Positions 11,793 through 20,398 of a DNA stretch of 32,961 nt are shown here, piece after piece. Made by a program: the position numbers and the translations under genes. The stretch covers positions 1 through 32,961 of the forward strand of contig NZ_MUBM01000079.1 in the NCBI RefSeq assembly GCF_002154505.1, written 5' to 3'. The DNA comes from Streptomyces carpinensis (GTDB lineage: Bacteria; Actinomycetota; Actinomycetes; Streptomycetales; Streptomycetaceae). Within the stretch, counting starts at the first letter, position 1. Every line of letters starts with the position of its first letter. The notes under the pieces were generated by a model, which did no database searches, was not told the DNA's origin, and saw nothing but the letters and a program-made list of their open reading frames with translations.

Positions 11793-13796
11793 TCAGCCGT
11801 TCTTGATGCGGTTGGTCAGCTCGGTGACCTGGTTGTAGATGGAGCGCCGCTCCGCCATCAGCGCGCGGATCTTGCGATCGGCGTGCATGACGGTCGTGTG
11901 GTCGCGTCCTCCGAACTGCGCGCCGATCTTCGGCAGCGACAGGTCGGTCAGCTCACGGCACAGGTACATGGCGATCTGCCGGGCGGTCACCAGCGCGCGC
12001 CCGCGCGAGGTGCCGCACAGGTCCTCCACCGTGAGCCCGAAGTAGTCGGCGGTGGCCGCCATGATGGCCGTCGCCGTGATCTCCGGTGCCGTGTCCTCGC
12101 CGCCGGGGATGAGGTCCTTGAGGACGATCTCCGTCAGGCCCAGGTCCACCGGCTGCCGGTTGAGCGAGGCGAACGCCGTCACACGGATCAGCGCGCCCTC
12201 GAGCTCGCGGATGTTGCGCGAGATCCGTGAGGCGATGAACTCCAGTACCTCCGGAGGGGCGTTGAGCTGCTCCTGCACCGCCTTCTTGCGCAGGATCGCG
12301 ATGCGCGTCTCCAGCTCCGGCGGCTGGACGTCCGTGATCAGGCCCCACTCGAAACGGTTCCGCAGCCGGTCTTCCAGCGTCACCAGCTGCTTGGGCGGCC
12401 GGTCGGAGGACAGCACGATCTGCTTGTTGGCGTTGTGGAGGGTGTTGAAGGTGTGGAAGAACTCCTCCTGCGTCGACTCCTTGTCCGCGAGGAACTGGAT
12501 GTCGTCGACGAGCAGGATGTCCATCTCCCGGTAGCGCTTGCGGAAGCTGTCGCCCTTGCCGTCGCGGATGGAGTTGATGAACTCGTTGGTGAACTCCTCC
12601 GAGCTCACGTACCGCACGCGCGTGCCCGGGTACAGGCTGCGCGCGTAGTGACCGATCGCGTGCAGCAGGTGCGTCTTGCCGAGGCCCGACTCGCCGTAGA
12701 TGAAGAGCGGGTTGTACGCCTTGGCCGGGGCCTCGGCGACGGCGACCGCCGCCGCGTGCGCGAAGCGGTTGGACGCGCCGATGACGAAGGTGTCGAAGAG
12801 GTACTTCGGGTTCAGCCGGGCGGTCGGCTCGCCCGGGCCGCTCGCCGGCGCGGGCTGCGCGGACGAGGATCCGGGGCCCCCGGCGCCGGGCCGGGCCGGG
12901 CCCGCCGGACCACCGCGGTGCACGGGACCGGGATCGGCCGACGGCTCGGGCAGCTCCCGGCGGCCGGCGTCCCGCTGGTCGTAGTCCCGCTGGTCGTAGT
13001 CGGCGCGGGAGGAGTCGTAGTCGGAGCGCGGCTGGTCGTACGACGGCCGGTCCATCGGTCGCGGACGGTAGTCCTGCGAGCCGTAGGAGTCGCGCGAACC
13101 GTACGAGTCCTGCTGGGCGTAGCCGTCGCGCGGGCCGTAGGCGTCCTGTCCGGGCGACGCGTACGGGTCCCGCTCCGGGAAGCCGAGCCGCTGCTGCTGC
13201 CAGCCGTAGCCGTCCTGGCCGGGGCGCGGCCAGGCGCCGGGCTCGGGGCGCTGGTAGTCCGGGTACTCCGAGGGGTAGGCCGGACGGGCGGTCGGGAGCG
13301 AGTCCGCGCCGTCGGCCTGCTGCGGGCCGGTGCGCGGCGGCGGCAGCTGGTCGTCGGGGCCGCCCGGATGATGGTCGGCGCGGCCGCCGGGGCGGTGGCT
13401 GTCGGGCCGGGGCTCGCCGCGGTGGCGGCCGTAGCCCTCGTAGCCGCCCTGGCCGGTGGGCAGCTCCTGCTCCTCGTAGCGCGGCCCCGGCGCCGGCGGC
13501 GTGGGGCTCTGGGGTTCGCCGACGGAGCTGTCGACGGTGATCGCGATACGGATCGGGCGGCCGCACTCGCGGCTGAGCGTCTCGCTGACGATCGGGGCGA
13601 GCCGGCCTTCGAGTACGCCCTTCGCGAACTCGTTCGGAACGGCGAGCAGAGCGGTGTCCGCGACCAGCGCGAGCGGCTGGCAGCGGCGGATCCAGTGTTC
13701 GTCCTTCGTCTCGACGCCCTGTCCGCGGCCCTCCCCGAGGAGCTGTTCCATTACTCGCGGCCACACTGCGGCAAGATCGGCAGGTACGTCAGCCAC
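11793..13796 (-). CDS. dnaA: Chromosomal replication initiator DnaA
   Basis: 667 aa from GTG 13796. An AAA+ ATPase that binds DnaA boxes and melts oriC. Domain I is about 1-90. Domain II (about 93-325) is very long and disordered, rich in Gly, Arg, Tyr, Asp and Gln with repeats such as [14 protein letters not shown], as is typical of Streptomyces. Walker A is G368-ESGLGKTH and Walker [10 protein letters not shown] (427-435). The C-terminal domain IV carries the signature [15 protein letters not shown]. The start was chosen because [15 protein letters not shown] matches Streptomyces DnaA; the ribosome site (GAGAGAG) is poor and a GTG nine codons upstream is possible. The paired DnaA boxes at 13923-13943 lie upstream and suggest autoregulation. 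Confidence 0.97.
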   Translation of the reverse strand: MADVPADLAAVWPRVMEQLLGEGRGQGVETKDEHWIRRCQPLALVADTALLAVPNEFAKGVLEGRLAPIVSETLSRECGRPIRIAITVDSSVGEPQSPTPPAPGPRYEEQELPTGQGGYEGYGRHRGEPRPDSHRPGGRADHHPGGPDDQLPPPRTGPQQADGADSLPTARPAYPSEYPDYQRPEPGAWPRPGQDGYGWQQQRLGFPERDPYASPGQDAYGPRDGYAQQDSYGSRDSYGSQDYRPRPMDRPSYDQPRSDYDSSRADYDQRDYDQRDAGRRELPEPSADPGPVHRGGPAGPARPGAGGPGSSSAQPAPASGPGEPTARLNPKYLFDTFVIGASNRFAHAAAVAVAEAPAKAYNPLFIYGESGLGKTHLLHAIGHYARSLYPGTRVRYVSSEEFTNEFINSIRDGKGDSFRKRYREMDILLVDDIQFLADKESTQEEFFHTFNTLHNANKQIVLSSDRPPKQLVTLEDRLRNRFEWGLITDVQPPELETRIAILRKKAVQEQLNAPPEVLEFIASRISRNIRELEGALIRVTAFASLNRQPVDLGLTEIVLKDLIPGGEDTAPEITATAIMAATADYFGLTVEDLCGTSRGRALVTARQIAMYLCRELTDLSLPKIGAQFGGRDHTTVMHADRKIRALMAERRSIYNQVTELTNRIKNG
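12969..12998 (-). repeat. 15-bp tandem repeat in dnaA domain II
   Basis: Two exact 15-bp units (12969-12983 and 12984-12998) encode a repeated DYDQR in the disordered linker. The repeat is in frame, so the linker can lengthen or shorten without harming the AAA+ core. Confidence 0.75.
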
Positions 13797-13922
13797 AGGG
13801 CACGCTCTCTCACGGGGTCCCACGAACGTGTGGTTCGGGACGGGTCGGGATGTAAACGGGGGACAAGGGAACGAATGGGAGTCCAGCCACGGTAGTCAGG
13901 GCGGTGGCCACGGTTCAAGTTG

Positions 13923-13943
13923 TTGTCCCCAGGCTGTGGACAA
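13923..13943. promoter_or_regulatory. Inverted pair of DnaA boxes upstream of dnaA
   Basis: TTGTCCCCA (13923-13931, plus strand) and the perfect TTGTCCACA on the minus strand (13935-13943) face each other across 3 bp. They lie 127-147 bp upstream of the dnaA start in the divergent dnaA/rpmH region. DnaA boxes in the dnaA promoter of Streptomyces are known to mediate autoregulation. I could not place a convincing dnaA promoter. Confidence 0.8.
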
Positions 13944-13965
13944 GTGTCTCTCGGGCGTCGCTGGT

Positions 13966-13995
13966 TTGACCGGATGGCGCAGCCGCGCGTACCGT
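13966..13995 (+). promoter_or_regulatory. rpmH promoter
   Basis: TTGACC (13966-13971), 18-nt spacer, TACCGT (13990-13995), a good housekeeping promoter pointing to rpmH. It implies a leader of about 160 nt. It lies only 22 bp from the inverted DnaA boxes. Confidence 0.6.
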
Positions 13996-14164
13996 AACCA
14001 GGTCGAGTTGTCGATGGCTGCTGCCGCCTGCCTCCGATGGGCACAGATCGCGTCAAGGTGATCGGTAAGCGGTGCACTCGGGCGTAACTGCGAGCTACCT
14101 CGTGGGCGCACGGTGACAGCCAGGACGGCACCCCGCCACTACTGATTCTTTCTGGAGCCCCCGA

Positions 14165-14302
14165 GTGAGCAAGCGCACCTTCCAGCCGAACAACCGTCGT
14201 CGCGCGAAGACCCACGGCTTCCGGCTGCGTATGCGCACCCGTGCCGGCCGCGCGATTCTCGCGTCCCGCCGTAGCAAGGGTCGCGCCCGTCTGTCCGCCT
14301 GA
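14165..14302 (+). CDS. rpmH: 50S ribosomal protein L34
   Basis: 45 aa, highly basic: [20 protein letters not shown] and onward, ending KGRARLSA, the full-length bacterial L34 (usually 44-47 aa). It is a late-assembling protein of the large ribosomal subunit. GTG start with TGGAG about 10 nt upstream. It heads the plus-strand gene run opposite dnaA, the ancestral dnaA-rpmH-rnpA arrangement. Its stop codon is inside a hairpin shared with the rnpA leader. Confidence 0.98.
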   Translation: MSKRTFQPNNRRRAKTHGFRLRMRTRAGRAILASRRSKGRARLSA

Positions 14303-14313
14303 TCCCGATCAGG
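14298..14313 (+). repeat. Hairpin over the rpmH stop codon
   Basis: A perfect inverted repeat, arms CCTGAT (14298-14303) and ATCAGG (14308-14313), includes the TGA stop of rpmH. It ends 10 nt before the rnpA GTG, and its 3' arm holds the only AGG that could serve as rnpA ribosome site. Confidence 0.6.
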
Positions 14314-14323
14314 TCATGACGTC

Positions 14324-14695
14324 GTGCTGCCCACCGAGAACCGGCTGAGGCGGCGCGAGGACTTCGCGACCGCGGTGCGACGAGGACGTCGGGCAGGACG
14401 CCCGCTTCTCGTCGTCCACCTTCGTAGCGGTGCCACGGACCCGCACGCGCCAGGGGAGAGCGCTCCCCCGTCGCGTGCGGGTTTCGTCGTGAGCAAGGCA
14501 GTGGGTGGCGCGGTCGTGCGCAACGCCGTGAAGCGCAGACTCCGCCATCTGATGCGTGACCGGGTCGCCTTGCTGCCCCCCGGTAGCCTGGTAGTCGTAC
14601 GAGCGCTGCCCGGAGCCGGCGACGCCGACCACGCACAGCTGGCTCGAGACCTGGATGCCGCCCTTCAACGACTGCTGGGAGGGGGCGCGCGATGA
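14324..14695 (+). CDS. rnpA: Ribonuclease P protein component
   Basis: 123 aa. The protein subunit assists the RNase P RNA in cutting 5' leaders from pre-tRNAs. It starts [13 protein letters not shown] and carries the RNA-binding signature R66-NAVKRRLRH. The GTG at 14324 is 21 bp after rpmH with a weak ribosome site, so translation may depend on rpmH translation opening the intervening hairpin. Its stop overlaps the yidD start (ATGA). Confidence 0.96.
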   Translation: MLPTENRLRRREDFATAVRRGRRAGRPLLVVHLRSGATDPHAPGESAPPSRAGFVVSKAVGGAVVRNAVKRRLRHLMRDRVALLPPGSLVVVRALPGAGDADHAQLARDLDAALQRLLGGGAR

Positions 14696-15045
14696 AGTAC
14701 CCGCTGATGGCTCTGATCAAGCTGTACCAGTGGACCATCAGCCCGTTGCTCGGGCCGGTGTGCAAGTACTACCCGTCGTGTTCCCACTACGGCTACACGG
14801 CCATCGACCGGCACGGTGCGATCAAGGGAACGGCGCTCACCGCTTGGCGGATCCTGCGCTGCAACCCGTGGTCGCTCGGTGGTGTGGACCATGTCCCGCC
14901 GCGCAAGCGTCCGCGGTGGCACGAAATGCTGCGTAGCGCCTGGCGCGCACGCAAGGGCGGGCCCTCCGCCGCCGAACCGGCCACCGACGGGGTCATCCCG
15001 TCGAGCCCGGCCGCAGAGACCTCGTCCCATGCCCAAGGAGCATGA
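14692..15045 (+). CDS. yidD: Membrane protein insertion efficiency factor YidD
   Basis: 117 aa. An N-terminal amphipathic helix is followed by the conserved core [19 protein letters not shown] and LRCNPW, with the three invariant cysteines. It is a small peripheral membrane protein that assists YidC-dependent insertion in E. coli. The C-terminal 30 residues are an unconserved Ala/Ser/Pro tail. It overlaps rnpA by 4 bp and is followed after 3 bp by yidC, a tightly coupled set. Confidence 0.94.
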   Translation: MKYPLMALIKLYQWTISPLLGPVCKYYPSCSHYGYTAIDRHGAIKGTALTAWRILRCNPWSLGGVDHVPPRKRPRWHEMLRSAWRARKGGPSAAEPATDGVIPSSPAAETSSHAQGA

Positions 15046-15048
15046 TTA

Positions 15049-16338
15049 GTGGACACGATTGCCAGTCTTTTCAGTTTCATCACCTGGCCCGTCTCCTGGG
15101 TCATCGTCCAGTTCCACAGGGTGTACGGGGCGATCTTCGGACCTGACACCGGGTGGGCTTGGGGCCTGTCCATCGTGTCCCTGGTGATCCTGATCCGTAT
15201 CTGCCTGATCCCGCTCTTCGTGAAGCAGATCAAGGCGACGCGCGCGATGCAGACGCTCCAGCCGGAGATGAAGAAGATCCAGGAGCGCTACAAGACCGAC
15301 AAGCAGCGTCAGTCCGAAGAGATGATGAAGCTGTACAAGGAGTCGGGCACCAACCCGCTCTCCTCGTGCCTTCCCATCCTGGCGCAGTCGCCGTTCTTCT
15401 TCGCCCTGTACCACGTGCTGAGCGCCATCGCGACCGGCAAGACGATCGGTGTCATCAACGAGCCGCTGCTCGCCAGCGCCCGTAAGGCGCACATCGTCGG
15501 CGCGCCGCTCGCTGCGAAGTTCATGGACAGCTCGGACAAGGTCGCGGCCCTCGGCGCCACGCTGACCGATGTCCGCGTCGTGACCGCGGTCATGATCGTC
15601 CTGATGTCGTTCTCGCAGTTCTACACGCAGCGCCAGCTGATGACCAAGAACGTCGACACGACGGTGAAGACGCCGTTCATGCAGCAGCAGAAGATGCTGA
15701 TGTACGTCTTCCCGGTCATGTTCGCCGTCTTCGGCATCAACTTCCCGGTCGGTGTTCTCGTCTACTGGCTGACCACCAACGTGTGGACCATGGGCCAGCA
15801 GATGTACGTCATCCACAACAATCCGACCCCGGGTTCCAAGGCCCAGGCCGCCTATCTGGAGCGTCTGGCCAAGCACGTCACGCACCATGGCAAGATCCGC
15901 CGGCGCAGCGAGAAGGTCATCGTCAAGGCGATCGTCGCCAAGGGCCGCGACCGCAACGAGTTCGAACGCAAGTTCATCAACGGTCTGAACAAGGCCGGGC
16001 TGGCGGCCCAGCCCGACGGCACCGTGGTGAAGAGCGAGACCGCCGTCGCCGTACAGGCCGAGGACGGCACGACCACCACCACGAGCGCCACCGCCCCCAG
16101 GCGTCAGCAGCCCAAGCGGCAGACCAAGGCCCAGCGTCAGTCGGGCGGTGCGAAGCCGGCCGGTGACACCGAGCCGGCCACGCCCTCCGCGTCGCTGAGC
16201 AAGTCCGACGAACCGCAGGACGCTCCGCCCGCCGCTGCCAGCAAGGCCGCCCCGAAGCCGGGGAACGGATCGCGCAGCAAGGCCCAGTCCGGCCAGCGCA
16301 AGGGCCCGCAGCGACCCAAGTCCCCGTCCAAGAAGTAA
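15049..16338 (+). CDS. yidC: Membrane protein insertase YidC/Oxa1
   Basis: 429 aa. It inserts and folds inner membrane proteins alone or with Sec. The first hydrophobic segments are at about 5-24 and 37-58, the latter with the groove arginine R50 in ILIRICLIP. Then comes the cytoplasmic hairpin [34 protein letters not shown], and further helices near 115-130, 178-195 and 220-245. The C-terminal 130 residues are soluble and basic, ending [12 protein letters not shown], and could contact the ribosome. There is no large periplasmic domain, as in other Gram-positive forms. GTG start with AAGGAG 8 nt upstream. Confidence 0.96.
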   Translation: MDTIASLFSFITWPVSWVIVQFHRVYGAIFGPDTGWAWGLSIVSLVILIRICLIPLFVKQIKATRAMQTLQPEMKKIQERYKTDKQRQSEEMMKLYKESGTNPLSSCLPILAQSPFFFALYHVLSAIATGKTIGVINEPLLASARKAHIVGAPLAAKFMDSSDKVAALGATLTDVRVVTAVMIVLMSFSQFYTQRQLMTKNVDTTVKTPFMQQQKMLMYVFPVMFAVFGINFPVGVLVYWLTTNVWTMGQQMYVIHNNPTPGSKAQAAYLERLAKHVTHHGKIRRRSEKVIVKAIVAKGRDRNEFERKFINGLNKAGLAAQPDGTVVKSETAVAVQAEDGTTTTTSATAPRRQQPKRQTKAQRQSGGAKPAGDTEPATPSASLSKSDEPQDAPPAAASKAAPKPGNGSRSKAQSGQRKGPQRPKSPSKK

Positions 16339-16353
16339 GAAGGAGCCCATCCC

Positions 16354-16866
16354 GTGACGGAAGGCACCACCTCCGCCGCTGCCGAGGGCGCAGACGCCCT
16401 GACCCGCCTGGAGCAGGAGGGCGAGATTGCGGCGGACTACCTCGAGGGTCTGCTGGACATCGCCGACCTCGACGGCGACATCGACATGGATGTCGAGGCC
16501 GACCGCGCCTCTGTCTCGATCATCAGTGACACCGGCGGCCGCGACCTGCAGAAGCTGGTCGGCCGGGACGGCGAGGTGCTGGAGGCGCTGCAGGAGCTCA
16601 CGCGCCTGGCGGTGCACCGGGAGACCGGCGACCGCAGCCGTCTGATGCTGGACATCGCGGGCTACCGTGCCAAGAAGCGGGCCGAGCTGTCCGAGCTGGG
16701 TGCCAAGGCCGCGGCCGAGGCCAAGAGCACCGGCGAGCCCGTGAAGCTGAAGCCGATGAGCCCGTTCGAGCGCAAGGTCGTGCACGACGCGGTCAAGGCC
16801 GCGGGTCTGCGCAGCGAGTCCGAGGGCGAGGAGCCGCAGCGCTTCGTCGTCGTGCTTCCCGCCTGA
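16354..16866 (+). CDS. khpB: KhpB/Jag family RNA-binding protein (KH plus R3H)
   Basis: 170 aa. An acidic N-terminus is followed by a KH domain with the GxxG loop GRDG (70-73) in LVGRDGEVLEALQELTRLAVHR. The R3H domain has the R-x3-H motif R140-KVV-H144 in PMSPFERKVVHDAV. The separate Jag_N domain of Firmicutes is absent. Homologues bind RNA and affect cell elongation in streptococci; the role in Streptomyces is unknown. GTG start with AAGGAG, 15 bp after yidC, the same operon. Confidence 0.93.
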   Translation: MTEGTTSAAAEGADALTRLEQEGEIAADYLEGLLDIADLDGDIDMDVEADRASVSIISDTGGRDLQKLVGRDGEVLEALQELTRLAVHRETGDRSRLMLDIAGYRAKKRAELSELGAKAAAEAKSTGEPVKLKPMSPFERKVVHDAVKAAGLRSESEGEEPQRFVVVLPA

Positions 16867-16884
16867 GCGGTCTTACGTTCCACC

Positions 16885-16911
16885 GGCCCCGTCTGTTGCG
16901 CAGGCGGGGCC
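16885..16911 (+). terminator. Terminator after khpB
   Basis: An 11-bp GC stem (16885-16895 with 16901-16911, one G-T wobble) and a 5-nt loop, 18 bp after the khpB stop, followed by a weak CAACCTTG tail. It should end the rpmH operon or reduce readthrough into rsmG. Confidence 0.6.
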
Positions 16912-16982
16912 GCAACCTTGTCAGCCTGGTAGTTCTGATGGTCGGCGCTGAACGCGCTGTTCGGTACGGAAGGACGGTCCCC

Positions 16983-17699
16983 GTGACGGAGGCAGCGGAG
17001 CTTCCCCCTGCGCCCGAGCAGGCACGTGACGTATTCGGTGATCGCTTCTCGGATGCGGTCCGGTACGCCGAGCTGCTGGCGGAGGCGGGAGTGCAGCGGG
17101 GGCTCATCGGCCCGCGCGAGGTTCCCCGTCTGTGGGAGCGGCACCTGCTGAACTGCGCGGTGCTCTCCGAGGTCGTCCCCGAGGGGGTGACGGTGTGCGA
17201 CGTCGGCTCCGGCGCGGGCCTGCCGGGTATCCCCCTGGCGCTGGTCCGGGAGGACCTGAAGATCACGCTGCTGGAACCGCTGCTGCGGCGCACCACATTC
17301 CTCACCGAGGTGGTCGAGCTTCTCGGGCTGGACCATGTGACCGTCGTCCGGGGCCGGGCCGAGGAGGTCATGGGCAAGCTCACGCCGGTCCACGTGGTGA
17401 CCGCCCGGGCGGTGGCTCCGCTGGACCGACTGGCCACCTGGGGTATTCCGCTGCTGCGCCCGTACGGCGAGATGCTCGCCCTCAAGGGGGACACGGCCGA
17501 GGAGGAGCTGAAGAGCGCGGCCACCGCCCTGAGTAAACTCGGAGCGGTGGAGACCTCCATCCTGCATGTGGGTGAAGGTGTGGTGGACCCTCTGTCCACG
17601 GTGGTACGCGTCGAGGTCGGGGAGAGCCCCGGCGGTGTGCGCTTCGCGGCCAAGCGGGCGAAGGCCGCCCGGACGGGGCGGACCCGCCGGCGCCGTTGA
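16983..17699 (+). CDS. rsmG: 16S rRNA (guanine-527-N7)-methyltransferase
   Basis: 238 aa (formerly gidB). It methylates G527 of 16S rRNA with S-adenosylmethionine; loss gives low-level streptomycin resistance in Streptomyces and mycobacteria. The SAM-binding motif VCDVGSGAGLPGIPLAL is at 71-87, and downstream are LLEPLLRRTTFL and VTARAVAPLDRL. The GTG at 16983 is chosen for the upstream GGAAGGA; the frame is open back to 16896, but that lies in the terminator. The C-terminus is basic (RTGRTRRRR). Confidence 0.95.
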   Translation: MTEAAELPPAPEQARDVFGDRFSDAVRYAELLAEAGVQRGLIGPREVPRLWERHLLNCAVLSEVVPEGVTVCDVGSGAGLPGIPLALVREDLKITLLEPLLRRTTFLTEVVELLGLDHVTVVRGRAEEVMGKLTPVHVVTARAVAPLDRLATWGIPLLRPYGEMLALKGDTAEEELKSAATALSKLGAVETSILHVGEGVVDPLSTVVRVEVGESPGGVRFAAKRAKAARTGRTRRRR

Positions 17700-17828
17700 C
17701 GAGTCGTGTGGTGGGGCCGTGACGGCGTCGATGGTTCGACTCCGGCGATCAGGCGTACTCCACACAAGCTGCCCAACCTACGCATGACGGAGTGTCGCGA
17801 CAGTTCGGCCACGACTGCTGTGCATCGT

Positions 17829-17842
17829 GTTTCACGTGAAAC
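17829..17842. promoter_or_regulatory. parS: parS centromere site 1
   Basis: A perfect GTTTCACGTGAAAC in the parA leader. ParB binds it and spreads as a CTP-dependent clamp. Confidence 0.95.
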
Positions 17843-17937
17843 GTCGCTCACTGTTGCACGGCATCATCAACCGCGGCCGCGCCGCGGCCCAGCCTCGCGA
17901 TCGCAAGCCTCTCGGTTCACTCGGAGAGGGTCCGGAG

Positions 17938-17964
17938 TTGTCCACAGAGGTGGATTTCTCCACA
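17938..17964 (+). promoter_or_regulatory. Pair of DnaA boxes upstream of parA
   Basis: A perfect TTGTCCACA (17938-17946) and TTCTCCACA (17956-17964), same orientation, starts 18 bp apart, 37 bp or more before any plausible parA start. Confidence 0.6.
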
Positions 17965-18000
17965 GAACGTCAGGCCTCACTGGTTCGCGACCCCGAAGGC

Positions 18001-19077
18001 ATGGGAGGCTCTGTTCATTGCGAGCCTGAAGTCGAGGAGAGTGAATCCTTGCGGTCCGACGCCAACATCGCGGGACCGATGACCGATCCGGTCCCCGGTC
18101 CCCGTACCGAGTCGATGGGGGAGAATGTTTCACGTGAAACACCGCCCCCGATGGAAGACACTCCCATCGGTCGTGCTGCCCAACTGGCGGTCGAGGCTCT
18201 AGGCCGCGCCGGTGAGGGCCTCCCGCGGCCCGAGCAGACCCGTGTCATCGTGGTCGCCAACCAGAAGGGCGGCGTGGGCAAGACGACGACGACCGTCAAC
18301 CTTGCCGCTTCGCTGGCTCTGCACGGCAGCCGTGTCCTGGTCATCGACCTCGACCCGCAGGGCAACGCCTCCACCGCGCTGGGGATCGACCACCACGCCG
18401 AAGTTCCGTCCATCTACGACGTGTTGGTGGAGAGCAAGCCTCTGGCAGAGGTTGTCCAGCCCGTCCCCGACGTCGAGGGTCTCTTCTGCGCCCCCGCCAC
18501 GATCGATCTCGCCGGTGCGGAGATCGAGCTGGTGTCCCTGGTGGCGCGTGAGAGCCGGCTACAGCGGGCGATCCAGGCCTATGAGCAGCCGCTGGACTAC
18601 ATCCTCATCGACTGTCCGCCCTCGCTCGGTCTGCTGACGGTCAATGCCTTGGTCGCCGGGCAGGAGGTCCTCATCCCGATCCAGTGCGAGTACTACGCGC
18701 TGGAGGGCTTGGGACAACTGCTCCGCAACGTGGACCTGGTCCGGGGTCACCTCAACCCCGCTCTGCATGTCTCGACCATCCTGCTCACCATGTACGACGG
18801 CCGGACGCGCCTCGCGTCCCAGGTCGCGGAAGAGGTGCGCAGCCACTTCGGCGACGAGGTGCTGCGGACGAGCATTCCTCGTTCCGTCCGTATCTCCGAG
18901 GCGCCCAGCTACGGACAGACGGTGCTGACTTACGATCCAGGATCGAGCGGTGCCCTCTCCTACTTCGAGGCGGCACGAGAAATCGCGTTGAAGGGCGTTG
19001 GCGTCAGCTACGACGCCACGCGCGCCCACATCGGCGCACAGAGCGACCCGAGCATGGTGGAGGGATTCAGTGAGTGA
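18001..19077 (+). CDS. parA: Chromosome partitioning ATPase ParA
   Basis: 358 aa from ATG 18001. A Walker-type ATPase of the ParA/Soj family that with ParB organises origins; in Streptomyces it assembles along aerial hyphae before sporulation septation. The deviant Walker A is KGGVGKTTT (89-97), and [16 protein letters not shown] and [12 protein letters not shown] follow. The first 80 residues are a disordered extension that contains a parS site read as VSRET (43-47). The start is uncertain: ATG 18001 has GAAGG too close, TTG 18049 has an ideal GAGGAGA about 9 nt upstream, and ATGs at 18079 and 18115 are also in frame. It overlaps parB by 8 bp. Confidence 0.95.
   Translation: MGGSVHCEPEVEESESLRSDANIAGPMTDPVPGPRTESMGENVSRETPPPMEDTPIGRAAQLAVEALGRAGEGLPRPEQTRVIVVANQKGGVGKTTTTVNLAASLALHGSRVLVIDLDPQGNASTALGIDHHAEVPSIYDVLVESKPLAEVVQPVPDVEGLFCAPATIDLAGAEIELVSLVARESRLQRAIQAYEQPLDYILIDCPPSLGLLTVNALVAGQEVLIPIQCEYYALEGLGQLLRNVDLVRGHLNPALHVSTILLTMYDGRTRLASQVAEEVRSHFGDEVLRTSIPRSVRISEAPSYGQTVLTYDPGSSGALSYFEAAREIALKGVGVSYDATRAHIGAQSDPSMVEGFSE
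18127..18140. promoter_or_regulatory. parS: parS site 2, inside parA
   Basis: A perfect GTTTCACGTGAAAC within the N-terminal coding extension of parA, read as V-S-R-E-T. Confidence 0.95.
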
Positions 19078-20182
19078 ACGACGGAGGGGGTTGGGCCGCG
19101 GCCTCGGTGCACTGATCCCTGCTGCCCCGACAGGAGAGAGGCCATCGGCTCCGGCGGCGGTGGGGGGTGCTGCCTCTACGTCACCGGCGGCCGTCCCCAT
19201 GCTGACCACCGAGCGCAGCGATCGTGGGGTGGCTGCGGCGAAGGTGGCCACGCTGCCCTCCGTTTCACGTGAAACGGAGGATCCGTCGGTGAGTAGCACC
19301 ACAGACGTGCCGGCGGCCCCGATGGGGGCCCACTTCGCGGAGATCCCTCTCGACTCCATCACGCCGAACCCGCGCCAGCCGCGTGAGGTCTTCGACGAGG
19401 ATGCGCTGGCTGAGCTCGTCACCTCCATCAAGGAGGTCGGACTCCTGCAGCCCGTCGTGGTACGGCAGCTCGGTCCTGAGCGCTACGAGCTCATCATGGG
19501 CGAACGGCGCTGGCGGGCCTGCCGTGAGGCGGGGCTCGAGGCGATCCCGGCGATCGTGCGGGCCACGGACGACGAGAAGCTCCTCCTGGACGCCCTGCTG
19601 GAAAACCTCCACAGGGCCCAGCTGAACCCGCTGGAAGAGGCGGCCGCCTACGACCAGCTGCTGAAGGACTTCAACTGCACCCATGACCAGCTGGCCGACC
19701 GCATCGGTCGCTCCCGCCCGCAGGTCTCCAACACGCTGCGGCTGCTGAAGCTCCCGGCGGCGGTGCAGAGCCGGGTCGCCGCCGGAGTGCTGTCCGCCGG
19801 GCACGCCCGGGCGCTGCTGTCGGTCGAGGACCCGGAGGAGCAGAACCGGCTGGCCCGTCGGATCGTGGCCGAGGGGCTCTCGGTGCGGGCCGTCGAGGAG
19901 ATCGTGCAGCTGATGGGATCGCGGCCGCAGGCGGCTTCGCGCTCCAAGGGGCCTCGAGCCGGGGCCCGGGTCTCTCCGGCCCTGTCGGATCTCGCGACCC
20001 GGCTTTCCGACCGCTTCGAGACCCGGGTGAAGGTGGACCTGGGGCAGAAGAAGGGCAAGATCACCGTCGAGTTCGCCTCCATGGAGGACCTGGAGCGCAT
20101 CCTCGGCACACTGGCTCCGGGCGAGGGGCCGGTGCTGCAGAAGCACCTCGTGGACGGTGGTTCGGAGGAGACGGAGGACTGA
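19070..20182 (+). CDS. parB: Chromosome partitioning protein ParB
   Basis: 370 aa. A CTP-dependent DNA clamp that loads at parS and forms the segregation complex. The N-terminal [14 protein letters not shown] (4-17) is the ParA-contact motif. A disordered segment (20-85) contains a parS read as VSRET (65-69). The CTPase and ParB domain has GLLQPVVVR (124-132) and GERRWRA (144-150), followed by the parS-binding helix-turn-helix at about 205-225 ([19 protein letters not shown]). The C-terminal dimer domain is about 310-365. GTG start with GGAGGG 7 nt upstream, overlapping the parA end. Confidence 0.97.
   Translation: MSERRRGLGRGLGALIPAAPTGERPSAPAAVGGAASTSPAAVPMLTTERSDRGVAAAKVATLPSVSRETEDPSVSSTTDVPAAPMGAHFAEIPLDSITPNPRQPREVFDEDALAELVTSIKEVGLLQPVVVRQLGPERYELIMGERRWRACREAGLEAIPAIVRATDDEKLLLDALLENLHRAQLNPLEEAAAYDQLLKDFNCTHDQLADRIGRSRPQVSNTLRLLKLPAAVQSRVAAGVLSAGHARALLSVEDPEEQNRLARRIVAEGLSVRAVEEIVQLMGSRPQAASRSKGPRAGARVSPALSDLATRLSDRFETRVKVDLGQKKGKITVEFASMEDLERILGTLAPGEGPVLQKHLVDGGSEETED
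19262..19275. promoter_or_regulatory. parS: parS site 3, inside parB
   Basis: A perfect GTTTCACGTGAAAC in the disordered N-terminal part of parB, again read as V-S-R-E-T. Confidence 0.95.
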
Positions 20183-20225
20183 GCCCCTCATGAGGGGGAG
20201 GGCCTCGGTTCGGACGTTCGACAGA

Positions 20226-20275
20226 GACGGACCGTGTCCGGCGTATACCGGAACACGGTCCGTCCTTTGCTTTTA
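20226..20275 (+). terminator. parAB terminator
   Basis: A long hairpin: the left arm (20226-20241) and right arm (20248-20264) pair over about 15 bp with one bulged A, a 6-nt loop, then CTTTGCTTTT. It is the strongest T-tailed terminator seen in the window, 43 bp after parB. Confidence 0.85.
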
Positions 20276-20290
20276 GTCGGTATCGACGGA

Positions 20291-20314
20291 ATCGCATCCT
20301 GGATACGATGCGAT
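20291..20314. promoter_or_regulatory. Operator-like inverted repeat before the GNAT gene
   Basis: Perfect 8-bp arms ATCGCATC and GATGCGAT with an 8-nt spacer, 85 bp upstream of the acetyltransferase start. It encloses TACGAT (20303-20308), a possible -10, although no matching -35 is visible. It could be an operator for a dimeric regulator. Confidence 0.4.
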
Positions 20315-20398
20315 CGGGTACGACGCATCCACCCGACAGCACCTCTGGTTGACGGCCGCTCGCGGCGTTGCGGGCACAGGAAGCGAGGAACAGCCTTC

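Larger units (their letters stand above)
17700..18000 (+). promoter_or_regulatory. Leader and promoter region of parA
   Basis: 300 bp between rsmG and the chosen parA start. It contains a 10-bp palindrome TGTCGCGACA (17793-17802), a parS (17829-17842) and two DnaA boxes (17938-17964). A GTGTC at 17792-17796 resembles the WhiA site GACAC in reverse; parAB of S. coelicolor is developmentally activated, but one pentamer is weak evidence. Confidence 0.5.

Noticed and set aside
11178..12230. 350-codon plus-strand frame starting in oriC
   Set aside because: It runs through the DnaA boxes, the dnaA terminator and the antisense of dnaA; no homology is visible.
12435..13895. 486-codon plus-strand frame opposite dnaA
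   Set aside because: Shadow of dnaA; the Val/Arg/Gly-rich translation has no family features.
15046..16785. 579-codon minus-strand frame opposite yidC and khpB
   Set aside because: Antisense to conserved genes with canonical starts and ribosome sites.
17827..18000. Extension of parA to the GTG at 17827 (MFHVKRRS...)
   Set aside because: The start is created by reading through parS, there is no ribosome site, and the extension crosses the parS and DnaA boxes of the leader.
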